Shown here piece after piece: positions 4,678 to 11,741 of a stretch of DNA of 12,860 bases. The stretch is from an uncultured Clostridia bacterium (lineage in GTDB: Bacteria; Bacillota; Clostridia; Christensenellales; Aristaeellaceae), in contig CALCTW010000031.1 of the NCBI GenBank assembly GCA_937907055.1, positions 1 to 12,860 of the forward strand, in the 5' to 3' direction. Every line of letters starts with the position of its first letter. Positions within the stretch are counted from its first letter, which is position 1. A model generated the notes under the pieces. The model was not told the origin of the DNA and made no database searches. It worked only from the letters and a program-made list of their open reading frames with translations. The position numbers were made by a program, and so were the translations under genes.

Positions 4678-6224
4678 CAGAGAAAAAGATCAATGAGTTA
4701 TTCAAAACCAATACCGCATCTCCCTCCCCTCTTTTTTCAAGCACAGTTCGTGAGACACTTCATACGATCACGACTTGTTCCGAAATCAGCCGGACGGCAC
4801 ATCATTTTTCGATGAGAGGTGTATTAACGCTGGCGTGCGCGCTAATGTTAATTTTACCCGCTGCACTTATTCCTCTGTTTTCAGTGCAGATGTCTTCAAG
4901 CACTACGCATACCCCACTGCCTTCCGATGGTGAATGCAAGCTTCATCGCGTGACCGAAAATCTGATCGTACAGCCAAGCGACCTATGTGATCCTCTGGCG
5001 ATTCATTTATCCATCTCCTCCGGTCTTTACCATGAACCCTTTCAGTTAAAGATCTCATCTGCCGATCCGGCAGACACGATTCTGTATACGATTGATGGTA
5101 GCATTCCCTCAGTTGAAAACGCGATGATTTACAACGATCCGATCACGATTGATCACTCTGCTGTGATCCACGCGTGTGTGTTGAAAAAAGACGGCAGTAC
5201 AGGGGACGTTTGTGTCGGTAACTATCTGATGTTGTCCAAAGAGCCCACAGTAGATGTGATCTCACTTGTCGTTGATCCCGAGAGTTATCATGATTCAAAG
5301 AAAGGTTACACTTCAAAACATAACAACATCGGCACACTTTCAGCTGATGAAGTTGAGAAGATTGCGATGAACGGAAGCATGCTCTATATTCCGCTCACCG
5401 GCAACACAGATGCATTTTCACGGGATCTGCTTCTGAGCAGAAGCAGATACTATATCAGCACCCATGACATCTGCTATCCGCAGGACAATATGCAGATTGA
5501 CATGACAGCTGATCTTCTTCCGCCTTCTCTGTTTGATGAGGGCGGGACCCTTGGATACTCTGCCTGTCAATTATGGAACGGTGGATTTGATTCCGCGGCA
5601 ACACGCATTTCCAATGCCTTGGGAGTGCAAGCCCTCCGGCGTTTCTCTTCCCTGGATATCATATATCCATCCTGCAAGCCAGTCTCTGTCTATGTAAATG
5701 GTGATTATATCGGACAATACTGGCTCAAGGAAGTCATCGGTCCTGAAATGATCGCGCGAAAGACAGGCATACCGGCAGAGCAATTCGAGGGCGATGCATT
5801 TTATGAAAGTGTATATCATCAGGGTAAACTCGATACGATCATCAATGAACTGAGCGCATTATCAACCGGCACCGATGAAAAAGCACGCGAATATCTTGAT
5901 GAGAACATTAACATTGACAGCTTTCTTGACTGGTATACAACCGCGATCTACTTCGGAAACTGTAACTTCTATATGGACGCATATCGTGAACCTGTAAGCG
6001 GAAAATGGAAGTTCATTGCAGTTGGTTATGACTCTGCATTCTTCAGTTCCAATACATATCGAGAGTTTTTCCTGGCTGATAATTGGAAGGCTTCCGAAAC
6101 ACTATACAGAAAAATCATCGCAGTCGACGAATATAGGGAACTGTACCTTCAAAAACTCGGTACTTTGATTCAAACCATCACACCCGAGGTGCTTATGGAA
6201 GAAGTCGATCAATGCATTGCGTAG
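4674..6224 (+). CDS. Membrane-anchored CotH-family protein with anti-sigma-like N-terminus
   Basis: The 516-residue product up to a TAG starts at the ATG at 4674, with GGAG (4661-4664) 9 bases upstream. It is translationally coupled to the sigma factor gene by an ATGA overlap. In order: a cytoplasmic segment of about 48 residues with the pattern P-L-F-S-S-T-V-x-x-T-L seen in anti-sigma N-termini; one transmembrane helix (about 49-71); a Ser/Thr linker; a chitobiase-C-like beta domain (about 111-187, with DTILYTIDGSIPS); and a CotH region from about 192 with LWNGGFDS (300-307), VYVNGDYIGQYWLKE (339-353), YFGNCNFYMD (427-436) and GKWKFIAVGYDSAF (443-456). CotH proteins are atypical kinases of spore coat and surface proteins. 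The usual N-terminal G-x-x-S-R and Q-K-S-x-R kinase motifs are not visible, so catalysis is doubtful. I infer that it senses an envelope signal and controls the adjacent sigma factor. Confidence 0.82.
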   Translation: MTEKKINELFKTNTASPSPLFSSTVRETLHTITTCSEISRTAHHFSMRGVLTLACALMLILPAALIPLFSVQMSSSTTHTPLPSDGECKLHRVTENLIVQPSDLCDPLAIHLSISSGLYHEPFQLKISSADPADTILYTIDGSIPSVENAMIYNDPITIDHSAVIHACVLKKDGSTGDVCVGNYLMLSKEPTVDVISLVVDPESYHDSKKGYTSKHNNIGTLSADEVEKIAMNGSMLYIPLTGNTDAFSRDLLLSRSRYYISTHDICYPQDNMQIDMTADLLPPSLFDEGGTLGYSACQLWNGGFDSAATRISNALGVQALRRFSSLDIIYPSCKPVSVYVNGDYIGQYWLKEVIGPEMIARKTGIPAEQFEGDAFYESVYHQGKLDTIINELSALSTGTDEKAREYLDENINIDSFLDWYTTAIYFGNCNFYMDAYREPVSGKWKFIAVGYDSAFFSSNTYREFFLADNWKASETLYRKIIAVDEYRELYLQKLGTLIQTITPEVLMEEVDQCIA

Positions 6225-6476
6225 ATTGTAACAGAGATGAGCGCTCATTTTGAACACTATTCCGAATCCCTGTACACAGTGATGAACGATATACCCGAGA
6301 TGGTCTTCATCCCGGATTTCGACACATGGTGTATAAGGATTGATCAACTGCAAAACAGCGTGATCCTCAATCGCCCCGCTCGTCTTATCAAGCGCGTACA
6401 ACAGGATTTTTCACTCAACGAAGAAGAGCTGATCCGATACTTCGGTCCGTTCGCAGAAACCGCCTTAGCCAAATAA
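6225..6476 (+). pseudogene. In-frame CotH C-terminal extension beyond a TAG
   Basis: After the TAG at 6222-6224 the same frame stays open for 83 codons to TAA at 6474-6476. It reads as the normal end of a CotH protein: EMSAHFEHYSESL, then DFDTWCIRIDQLQNSV, NRPARLIKRVQQDFSLNEEELIRYFG and a short tail. The pattern W-x-x-x-I-x-x-L, then N-R-P and a closing helix, resembles the helical C-terminal segment of CotH proteins. With the TAG read as an amino acid the whole protein would be 600 residues. There is no ribosome site before the ATG at 6237, so separate translation is unlikely. Confidence 0.72.
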
Positions 6477-6500
6477 CATCGTTCGTTCTTCGCATCCTCT

Positions 6501-6533
6501 CGCCTGTCGGTCTTTTCCGGCAGGCGTTTTTTT
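6501..6533 (+). terminator. Terminator of the sigma/CotH operon
   Basis: A 10-bp stem with one G-U pair (CGCCTGTCGG 6501-6510 with CCGGCAGGCG 6517-6526), a 6-base loop, and seven T residues (6527-6533). It lies 24 bases after TAA 6476, the end of the extended CotH frame. It marks the right edge of the AT-richer block. Confidence 0.95.
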
Positions 6534-6631
6534 ATTTACCACTCAGTTTTTCGTGTTTTTCTGCCGGACACGGCAAAATCAGGTAAGTTGGTGACCATTT
6601 TTTCCGTCTTTTATTTGAGCGATCCATCTTG

Positions 6632-6637
6632 TATAAT
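6632..6637 (+). promoter_or_regulatory. -10 element for the solute-binding protein/galK run
   Basis: A consensus TATAAT (6632-6637) lies 34 bases before the start codon. The -35 region 16-17 bases upstream reads only TTTTAT/TTTATT, a weak match, so an activator may be needed. No other promoter-like sequence was seen between 6534 and 6671. Confidence 0.55.
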
Positions 6638-6671
6638 ATGATAGTATTCCTATGCTGAGGAGGTTTATGCT

Positions 6672-8186
6672 TTGCTGAAAAGATGCTTCTCCACGCTGAT
6701 GACCATCATCATGCTCTTTGGCACAACGGCTATTGCCGCCGAAACCAACACCGAAAGCACCCCCGAGAAGACGTTTAAAATGGCGGGTTATGAATCCTAC
6801 ACCACCCGTACCTGGGCCAAAAACGCCTTTTTTGCCCGGATGGAGGAAAATACCGGTATCCACTTTGAGTTTGACGAGTACACCGACAAAAACAACTGGG
6901 ATACCTATAAGAACAGCCTGACAGCCGATGCCGCGCTGCCCGATGTGCTTTTCAAGGCCAACCTCAGCGGCGGCGAGGCCATTGACCTGATGGAAAAGGG
7001 CGTGCTGATCGATCTGAAGCCCTACATCACGGCCGAAAAGATGCCCAACCTCACCGCGCTCCTTCAGCAGTTCCCGGATGTGATGGATGCCATCACCCTG
7101 CCGGGCGGACAGGTCGCCGCGCTGCCCTATATCAACGAAACGCCCCTTAACTGCGGTATCTGGGTCAACAAGACCTTCCTCTCCGCCTGGGGGCATGATA
7201 TGCCCACCGATAAAGACAGCTTTACCGAAATGCTGCGCTTCTTTGTAAACGGTGATCCCAACCGCAACGCCAAGAAGGATGAAGTGGGCCTTTCCTTCAT
7301 CGGCCCCTTCGATCTCAAGTTCCTCATGCACGCGTTCGGGCTGAATGCCAATAACTACAACATGGCCGCCCGGAACGGAGAAGCCGTCTTTGTTCCTGAA
7401 GAACAGGCGTATTACGATTTCGTCTCCTGGCTGCACGATCTGTACACCGAAGGTCTGATCGATCAGAAGGGCTTTATCAACAATACCACCACCCGTACCG
7501 TGACGGATGAGAATGCCACCGCCACCTATGGTGTCTTTATCAGCCAGAGTCCTACAGATGTCATTCCCGCCTCGTGGGACAGCAGATACACCCTGATGAT
7601 GCCGCTCACCTATCAGGGCAAACAGGTCTACCGCGATTACTTCGGCAACTGCCTCACCGGCACCTTTGCCATCACCGCGGCCTGCACGGATGTGGACAGC
7701 ATCATTGCCTGGGTGGATCTGCTTTACAGCCCCGAAGGCGCTACGCTGGCCAATGCCGGTAAGCAGAACGTGGAATACGTGATCGAACCGAATGGCACCT
7801 GGGTGCTCACCGATCCTCAGAACAGTTATTATATGCAGATCTCGCAGCTGATCTCCGGAAGCAATCCCTACCCGGGATATTCCTGCGATGATTTCCAGAT
7901 GAAGTATAATCAGAACAGCGTGGTCGATCGTTACGCGGAATACCGCGCGCTGAACGTGATCGCCGTCCGACCCTTCCCCTATTTCACCCTCAGCAACGCG
8001 GAAGAGAGCGAAGTGTTCGTGATGCAGCTGGATCTCGGCCGCGAAGTGGATGTGCAGCTGGCACGCTGGGTGCGCGGGGATGAAGAACTGACGCCCGACA
8101 GCTACAGGGCCTTCATTGACAAGCTTTATACCGAATACCGCCTTCAGGAATTCAAGGATTTCTGGCAGAACATTCTGAGCCGATAA
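6672..8186 (+). CDS. Extracellular solute-binding protein, LplA-like, not a lipoprotein (504 aa)
   Basis: This is probably the substrate-capturing part of an ABC sugar importer (family 1 type). The start is TTG at 6672: GAGGAGG (6657-6663) lies 8 bases before it, whereas the nearby ATG at 6667 is out of frame. A signal peptide (MLKRCFSTLMTIIMLFGTTAIA|A) ends near residue 22. Mature-protein features include GYESYTTRTW, the Glu-Asn-Thr-Gly-I segment (EENTGIHFEF), a DVLF segment, and DPNRNAKKDEVG (195-206), which resembles the Ca-binding-like DxNxNGKxDE loop of LplA-type proteins. There is no lipobox cysteine after the signal peptide, which is unusual for a Gram-positive binding protein. No permease or ATPase gene lies nearby, so it may serve an importer encoded elsewhere. 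It is followed 17 bases later by a galactokinase-like gene, which suggests a galactose- or aldose-containing ligand; that is inference. Confidence 0.85.
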   Translation: MLKRCFSTLMTIIMLFGTTAIAAETNTESTPEKTFKMAGYESYTTRTWAKNAFFARMEENTGIHFEFDEYTDKNNWDTYKNSLTADAALPDVLFKANLSGGEAIDLMEKGVLIDLKPYITAEKMPNLTALLQQFPDVMDAITLPGGQVAALPYINETPLNCGIWVNKTFLSAWGHDMPTDKDSFTEMLRFFVNGDPNRNAKKDEVGLSFIGPFDLKFLMHAFGLNANNYNMAARNGEAVFVPEEQAYYDFVSWLHDLYTEGLIDQKGFINNTTTRTVTDENATATYGVFISQSPTDVIPASWDSRYTLMMPLTYQGKQVYRDYFGNCLTGTFAITAACTDVDSIIAWVDLLYSPEGATLANAGKQNVEYVIEPNGTWVLTDPQNSYYMQISQLISGSNPYPGYSCDDFQMKYNQNSVVDRYAEYRALNVIAVRPFPYFTLSNAEESEVFVMQLDLGREVDVQLARWVRGDEELTPDSYRAFIDKLYTEYRLQEFKDFWQNILSR

Positions 8187-8203
8187 CAGAAAGGGGTACG
8201 AAG

Positions 8204-9490
8204 ATGAATCACTATTCGCAGATGATGTCCCGACTGAAAACGCCCGAGGCCATGAAGCGCTTCTTCACCCTGTATGGCAAGCGCGAAGGTGAACTGGCTC
8301 GCCAGCTCACCCGCTATACGGAACTTGTCAAGCGCCATGAAGATATTTTCCATTCCGATAAACCCCTCTGCATGGTATCCGCCTCCGGCCGTACGGAGAT
8401 CGTAGGCAATCACACCGATCACCAGAACGGCCGTGTGATGGCCGCCGCGGTAAATCTGGACACCGTGGCCGCGGTCACGCCCCGCAGCGATATGCTGGCC
8501 GAGGTCCATTCCGCCGGTTTCCCGGTCGTTCAGCTGGATCTGTCCGATCTTTCCGTCCGTGAGGAGGAAATGGGCACCAGCGCCGCGCTCATCCGCGGTG
8601 TCGCTGCCGGCATGGCAGAAAGAGGTTATCAGGTGGGCGGCTTCGATGCCGCCATCACCAGCGATGTGCTGGCCGGAAGCGGTCTTTCCTCTTCTGCCGC
8701 CTTCGAAGTGCTGATCTGCACCATTCTGGATAAGCTCTATAACGGCATGACGGTGGATGCCGTCACCCGCGCCAAGATCAGCCAGTACGCTGAAAACAGG
8801 TATTTCGGCAAGCCCTCCGGATTGATGGATCAAATGGCTTCCTCCGTGGGCGGCCTCGTCTATATCGATTTTAAGAATCTCCCTGCCGATGTGGAGATCT
8901 CACCCCTGAACTTCGATTTTGCCGCTGCCGGTTATTCCCTTGTCGTTGTCAATACCCGCGGCAGTCATGATGACCTGACAGACGCTTACGCTTCCATCCG
9001 CACTGAAATGACGGCTGTGGCGGAATGCATGGGCGAAAAGGTGCTGCGCAGCGCGAACAGTGAGGAATTCCGTGTGAATATCCGCGCAGTCGCGGAAAAG
9101 TGCGGTGAACGCGCCTGTCTGCGCGCCCTGCACTTCTTCCAGGAGAATGACCGTGTGAAGCAGATGAAGACCGCCGTCCAATCCGGGGATCTTCAGAAGA
9201 TGCTCTCCCTCATCACCGCCAGCGGCCGCAGCAGCTGGGAAAAGCTGCAGAACGTGTATATGCCCGGCACGCATCAGCCCATGGCGCTCGCGCTGGCTTC
9301 CAGTGAGGATCTTCTGGACGGCAAAGGCGCGTGGCGTGTGCATGGCGGCGGTTTTGCCGGCACTACGCTCAACTTTGTGCCGGATAACACTCTGAACCTC
9401 TTCATTTCCCGCATGGAAGCGCTGTTCGGAAGCGGCTGCTGCTTTGTGCTGAATGTGCGTCCCGAAGGCGCCGGTGTCGTTTTTGACTGA
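8204..9490 (+). CDS. galK: Galactokinase-like GHMP kinase
   Basis: It probably phosphorylates galactose, or a related sugar, at C1 with ATP in the cytoplasm, as in the Leloir pathway. The three GHMP motifs are present: the sugar-binding GRTEIVGNHTDH (62-73), the ATP-binding LAGSGLSSSAA (156-166) and RVHGGGFAGTT near 378-388. MDQ at 208-210 supplies the probable catalytic Asp. The first motif differs from the classic galactokinase G-R-V-N-L-I-G-E-H-T-D-Y: Asn replaces Glu and His replaces Tyr around the conserved H-T-D. At 428 residues it is about 40 longer than typical bacterial GalK, with the extra length at the N-terminus. The start at 8204 follows AAAGGGG. It lies 17 bases after the solute-binding protein and is probably co-transcribed. 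No galT, galE or galM is present in this window. The substrate is not certain. Confidence 0.85.
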   Translation: MNHYSQMMSRLKTPEAMKRFFTLYGKREGELARQLTRYTELVKRHEDIFHSDKPLCMVSASGRTEIVGNHTDHQNGRVMAAAVNLDTVAAVTPRSDMLAEVHSAGFPVVQLDLSDLSVREEEMGTSAALIRGVAAGMAERGYQVGGFDAAITSDVLAGSGLSSSAAFEVLICTILDKLYNGMTVDAVTRAKISQYAENRYFGKPSGLMDQMASSVGGLVYIDFKNLPADVEISPLNFDFAAAGYSLVVVNTRGSHDDLTDAYASIRTEMTAVAECMGEKVLRSANSEEFRVNIRAVAEKCGERACLRALHFFQENDRVKQMKTAVQSGDLQKMLSLITASGRSSWEKLQNVYMPGTHQPMALALASSEDLLDGKGAWRVHGGGFAGTTLNFVPDNTLNLFISRMEALFGSGCCFVLNVRPEGAGVVFD

Positions 9491-9538
9491 CACAGGCTTA
9501 TGGGATGGGCTGTATCCCTTTCCCGGAGGAAACTGAGT

Positions 9539-9991
9539 ATGATCTCAAACAACCGTGAAATGACAGAAAAACTGGGCAGGGCGCTGGCAGAACAGCTGCA
9601 GCCCGGCGACACCGTGCTGCTCGACGGCCCCATGGGCGCCGGGAAAAGCGAGCTGGCCCGCGGGATCGCGCGCGGGCTGGGCGTGCAGGGTCCTGTCCCT
9701 TCACCCTCCTTCACCATCCTGAATTGCTACAATGAGGGAACCATCCCCCTTTTCCACTTTGACTGGTGGCGCATCGGGGATGAAAGCGAACTGTACGATA
9801 TCGGCGCGGAGGAATATGTGTCCGGCTCCGGCGTGTGTCTGATCGAATGGTATCAGAACGGTCCGTCTCTTGTGCCGGAGGATGTTCTGCGGGTGCGTAT
9901 CGTACCGCTTGATGATGAAAGACGTGAGATTACCCTGATCCCCGAAGGTCATTTCCGGGAGATCACACTGAAGGAAGATGACATCCAATGA
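9539..9991 (+). CDS. tsaE: tRNA t6A synthesis ATPase TsaE
   Basis: This small P-loop ATPase is needed, with TsaB and TsaD, to transfer threonylcarbamoyl to A37 of ANN-decoding tRNAs. The start is placed at 9539 because GGAGG (9525-9529) lies 9 bases upstream; an upstream in-frame ATG at 9500 has no such site. That gives 150 residues, the normal family length. Motifs: Walker A GPMGAGKS (30-37), LARGIARGLGV, the switch-like PSPSFTILN (54-62), DWWR at 75-78 where the family usually has D-x-Y-R, and GVCLIEW (98-104). The 3' end overlaps tsaB by ATGA. Confidence 0.95.
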   Translation: MISNNREMTEKLGRALAEQLQPGDTVLLDGPMGAGKSELARGIARGLGVQGPVPSPSFTILNCYNEGTIPLFHFDWWRIGDESELYDIGAEEYVSGSGVCLIEWYQNGPSLVPEDVLRVRIVPLDDERREITLIPEGHFREITLKEDDIQ

Positions 9992-10692
9992 ATCTGTTAC
10001 TGATCGATACATCCGGTCCCGTCTGCGGCGTGGCTGTGCTGAAGAACGGCGCTGTCCTTTACGAGGCGCATGCCATCAATAAACTCACCCATTCCGTCAG
10101 CATGATGCCCATGGTGGAAGAAGCGCTGATCCGCAGTGCCCTTACCATCGAGCAGATCGATCTGTTCGCCTGTGTGAAAGGTCCCGGTAGCTTTACCGGC
10201 GTCCGCATCGGCGTGAGCGCTGTGAAGGCGCTGGCGCATGTGCATCAGAAGCCCTGCATCGGCGTGGACGCGCTGGAAGCGATGGCGCAGGGCGTCAGCA
10301 TGTTTGACGGTCTCATCTGCCCTGTACAGGACGCGCGCGCCGGTCAGGTGTACGGCGCTGTTTTTGAAGGGTTCTCCATGAAGCGCCTGATGGCGGATAC
10401 CCCGATCCGCGTTGAAGAATTCTGCGAGCAGGCAAAAGCGCTGGCGAACGGCAAAAAGCTGCTGTTCCTGGGCGATGGCATGCCGGTCCAGAAGGATCGT
10501 ATTGCCGCGCTGCTTGGGGATCAGGCTGTCTTCGCGCCGCAGAACGCTTCCTATCTGCACGCTGCCGCGGCGGCTGTACTGGCCGCGCGTGACACGGACA
10601 AGGCGGAATCTTATCTCACGCTCTCCCCTCTGTACCTGCGTCCCCCGCAGGCGGAACGACAGAAGAATCTGAAGGAGTTGGGTCATGAGTGA
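9988..10692 (+). CDS. tsaB: tRNA t6A synthesis protein TsaB
   Basis: A 234-residue actin-fold partner of TsaD that is structurally required for t6A formation but not itself catalytic. The N-terminus LLLIDTSGPVCGVAV is the family's opening strand and phosphate-type loop, and the KGPGSFTGVRIG motif (64-75) is diagnostic. The rest is the less conserved second subdomain. It is coupled to tsaE by overlap at its start and overlaps rimI by 8 bases at its end, so the three are surely one transcription unit. tsaD, which often completes this cluster, is not here. Confidence 0.95.
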   Translation: MNLLLIDTSGPVCGVAVLKNGAVLYEAHAINKLTHSVSMMPMVEEALIRSALTIEQIDLFACVKGPGSFTGVRIGVSAVKALAHVHQKPCIGVDALEAMAQGVSMFDGLICPVQDARAGQVYGAVFEGFSMKRLMADTPIRVEEFCEQAKALANGKKLLFLGDGMPVQKDRIAALLGDQAVFAPQNASYLHAAAAAVLAARDTDKAESYLTLSPLYLRPPQAERQKNLKELGHE

Positions 10693-11179
10693 CATCATCT
10701 GCCGCCGCATGACCATACAGGATGTCGAACAGGTGCAGGCCATTGAAGCCGCCACCTTTGCCATGCCGTGGACTGTGCAGGATTTTGTTAAGGAAATGAC
10801 CACCAACAAGTGCGCGCGTTATATCGTGGCGCAGGATGGTGATGAGATCGTGGGGTTCGCCGGCGCGTGGCTCATTCTGGATGAAGGTCATATCACCAAT
10901 ATCGCCGTCCGGGCGGATCACCGCGGGCGCGGCATCGGCAATTTGCTGACCGCAGCGCTTCTGCAGTACGCCGCCAATATGGGCGTGGCGTATATGACCC
11001 TTGAGGTACGAAAGAGCAATCTGATCGCGCAGCAACTGTACACCACCTACGGCTTTGTCAAGCTGGGCGTGCGCAAGAAATATTATGAAGATAACGGCGA
11101 GGATGCCCTGCTGATGGTGTGTGACCATATGCCGGATGCCGTGGCCGATTTCACCGAAGAAGAAACCGTATCAGAATAA
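10685..11179 (+). CDS. rimI: Ribosomal protein S18 alanine N-acetyltransferase
   Basis: A GNAT-family enzyme that transfers an acetyl group from acetyl-CoA to the N-terminal alanine of ribosomal protein S18, or related N-termini. The acetyl-CoA-binding R-x-x-G-x-G/A stretch is RADHRGRGIG (76-85). It is followed by TLEVRKSN (105-112), whose Glu matches the catalytic base region of RimI, then AQQLYTTYGF (115-124) and KKYYEDNGEDALLM. At 164 residues it is slightly longer than the roughly 150 usual, with an acidic C-terminal tail. AAGGAGT lies just before the start, inside the tsaB end. The tsaE-tsaB-rimI order is widely conserved. Confidence 0.92.
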   Translation: MSDIICRRMTIQDVEQVQAIEAATFAMPWTVQDFVKEMTTNKCARYIVAQDGDEIVGFAGAWLILDEGHITNIAVRADHRGRGIGNLLTAALLQYAANMGVAYMTLEVRKSNLIAQQLYTTYGFVKLGVRKKYYEDNGEDALLMVCDHMPDAVADFTEEETVSE

Positions 11180-11190
11180 GGAGCTGTACC

Positions 11191-11658
11191 ATGGAAAAGA
11201 TCGCAAGCTTCACCATCGATCACAACCGTCTCCTCCCCGGCCTGTATGTCAGCCGTGTGGACAAGGCCGGCAGCGAATATGTGACCACCTTTGATATGCG
11301 CATCACCGCGCCGAACCGCGAGCCTGTCATCGATATGCCCGCCCTGCACACGCTGGAACATCTGGGCGCTACCTTTCTCCGCAATTCCGCCTGCAAAGAT
11401 GAAGTGCTCTACTTCGGCCCCATGGGCTGCCGCACCGGCTGCTATATCCTGATGCACGGCAAGCTGACGAGCGAAGATGTTGCCGGTCTTGTGACCGAAA
11501 TGTGCGATTTCATCTTAAACTTTGAGGGTGAGATCCCCGGCGCGCGTCCGGAGGAATGCGGCAACTACAGCGAGCAGAACCTGAACATGTGCAAATATTA
11601 CGTGCGCAGATACCGCGATGAATTGATCCTCGAAAAGCGCTATACTTATCCGGACTGA
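11191..11658 (+). CDS. luxS: S-ribosylhomocysteine lyase LuxS
   Basis: It splits S-ribosylhomocysteine into homocysteine and DPD, the precursor of autoinducer-2, and so completes the activated methyl cycle. The metal site is visible: His53 and His57 in HTLEH, and Cys123 in EECGNY. Cys80 in GPMGCRTGC corresponds to the catalytic cysteine, with a further Cys at 84. FDMRITAPN (34-42) is also typical. At 155 residues it is full length. An AAGGAG site precedes the ATG, and it lies 11 bases after rimI. It is probably the last gene of the tsaE-led transcript, though its own promoter cannot be excluded. Placing LuxS after rimI is not a textbook arrangement. Confidence 0.97.
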   Translation: MEKIASFTIDHNRLLPGLYVSRVDKAGSEYVTTFDMRITAPNREPVIDMPALHTLEHLGATFLRNSACKDEVLYFGPMGCRTGCYILMHGKLTSEDVAGLVTEMCDFILNFEGEIPGARPEECGNYSEQNLNMCKYYVRRYRDELILEKRYTYPD

Positions 11659-11674
11659 GCCGTTTTCGCAAAGC

Positions 11675-11712
11675 AAAAGAGGCATTCTTCGATCTGAAGA
11701 AGCCTCTTTTTT
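11675..11712. terminator. Bidirectional terminator between luxS and the thioesterase gene
   Basis: A long stem forms from AAAAGAGGC (11675-11683), a bulged A, and TTCTTC (11685-11690) pairing with GAAGAA (11696-11701) and GCCTCTTTT (11702-11710). The loop is GATCT. It ends in a T-run on the plus strand; the A-rich left arm gives a T-rich run on the minus strand. It lies between convergent genes and can serve both. Confidence 0.88.
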
Positions 11713-11741
11713 GTATATGCAGGCGTGTTTTTAACGCTTTT

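Noticed and set aside
6237..6476. Independent small gene after the CotH stop
   Set aside because: It is in the same frame as CotH, has no ribosome binding site before its ATG, and reads as the CotH C-terminus, so it is treated as an extension rather than a separate gene.
4000..6500. Transposon or integrated element with ends
   Set aside because: I looked for a transposase, integrase, terminal inverted repeats and flanking direct repeats around the AT-rich block and saw none; only composition suggests transfer.
6562..6575. TGCCG/CGGCA hairpin as a terminator or riboswitch part
   Set aside because: The stem is only 5 bp and no T-run follows on either strand; it is within what chance gives.
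6579..7436. Long minus-strand open frame opposite the solute-binding protein
   Set aside because: It is an antisense shadow produced by GC-biased codons; it has no ribosome site and no recognisable domain, and the plus-strand frame has a clear signal peptide and family motifs.
8144..9493. Minus-strand open frames opposite galK
   Set aside because: They mirror the codon bias of galK, lack start signals, and show no coherent protein features.
9997..10809. Minus-strand open frame of 270 codons opposite tsaB
   Set aside because: It is opposite well-supported tsaB and rimI, with His/Arg-rich low-complexity composition typical of antisense reading and no ribosome site.
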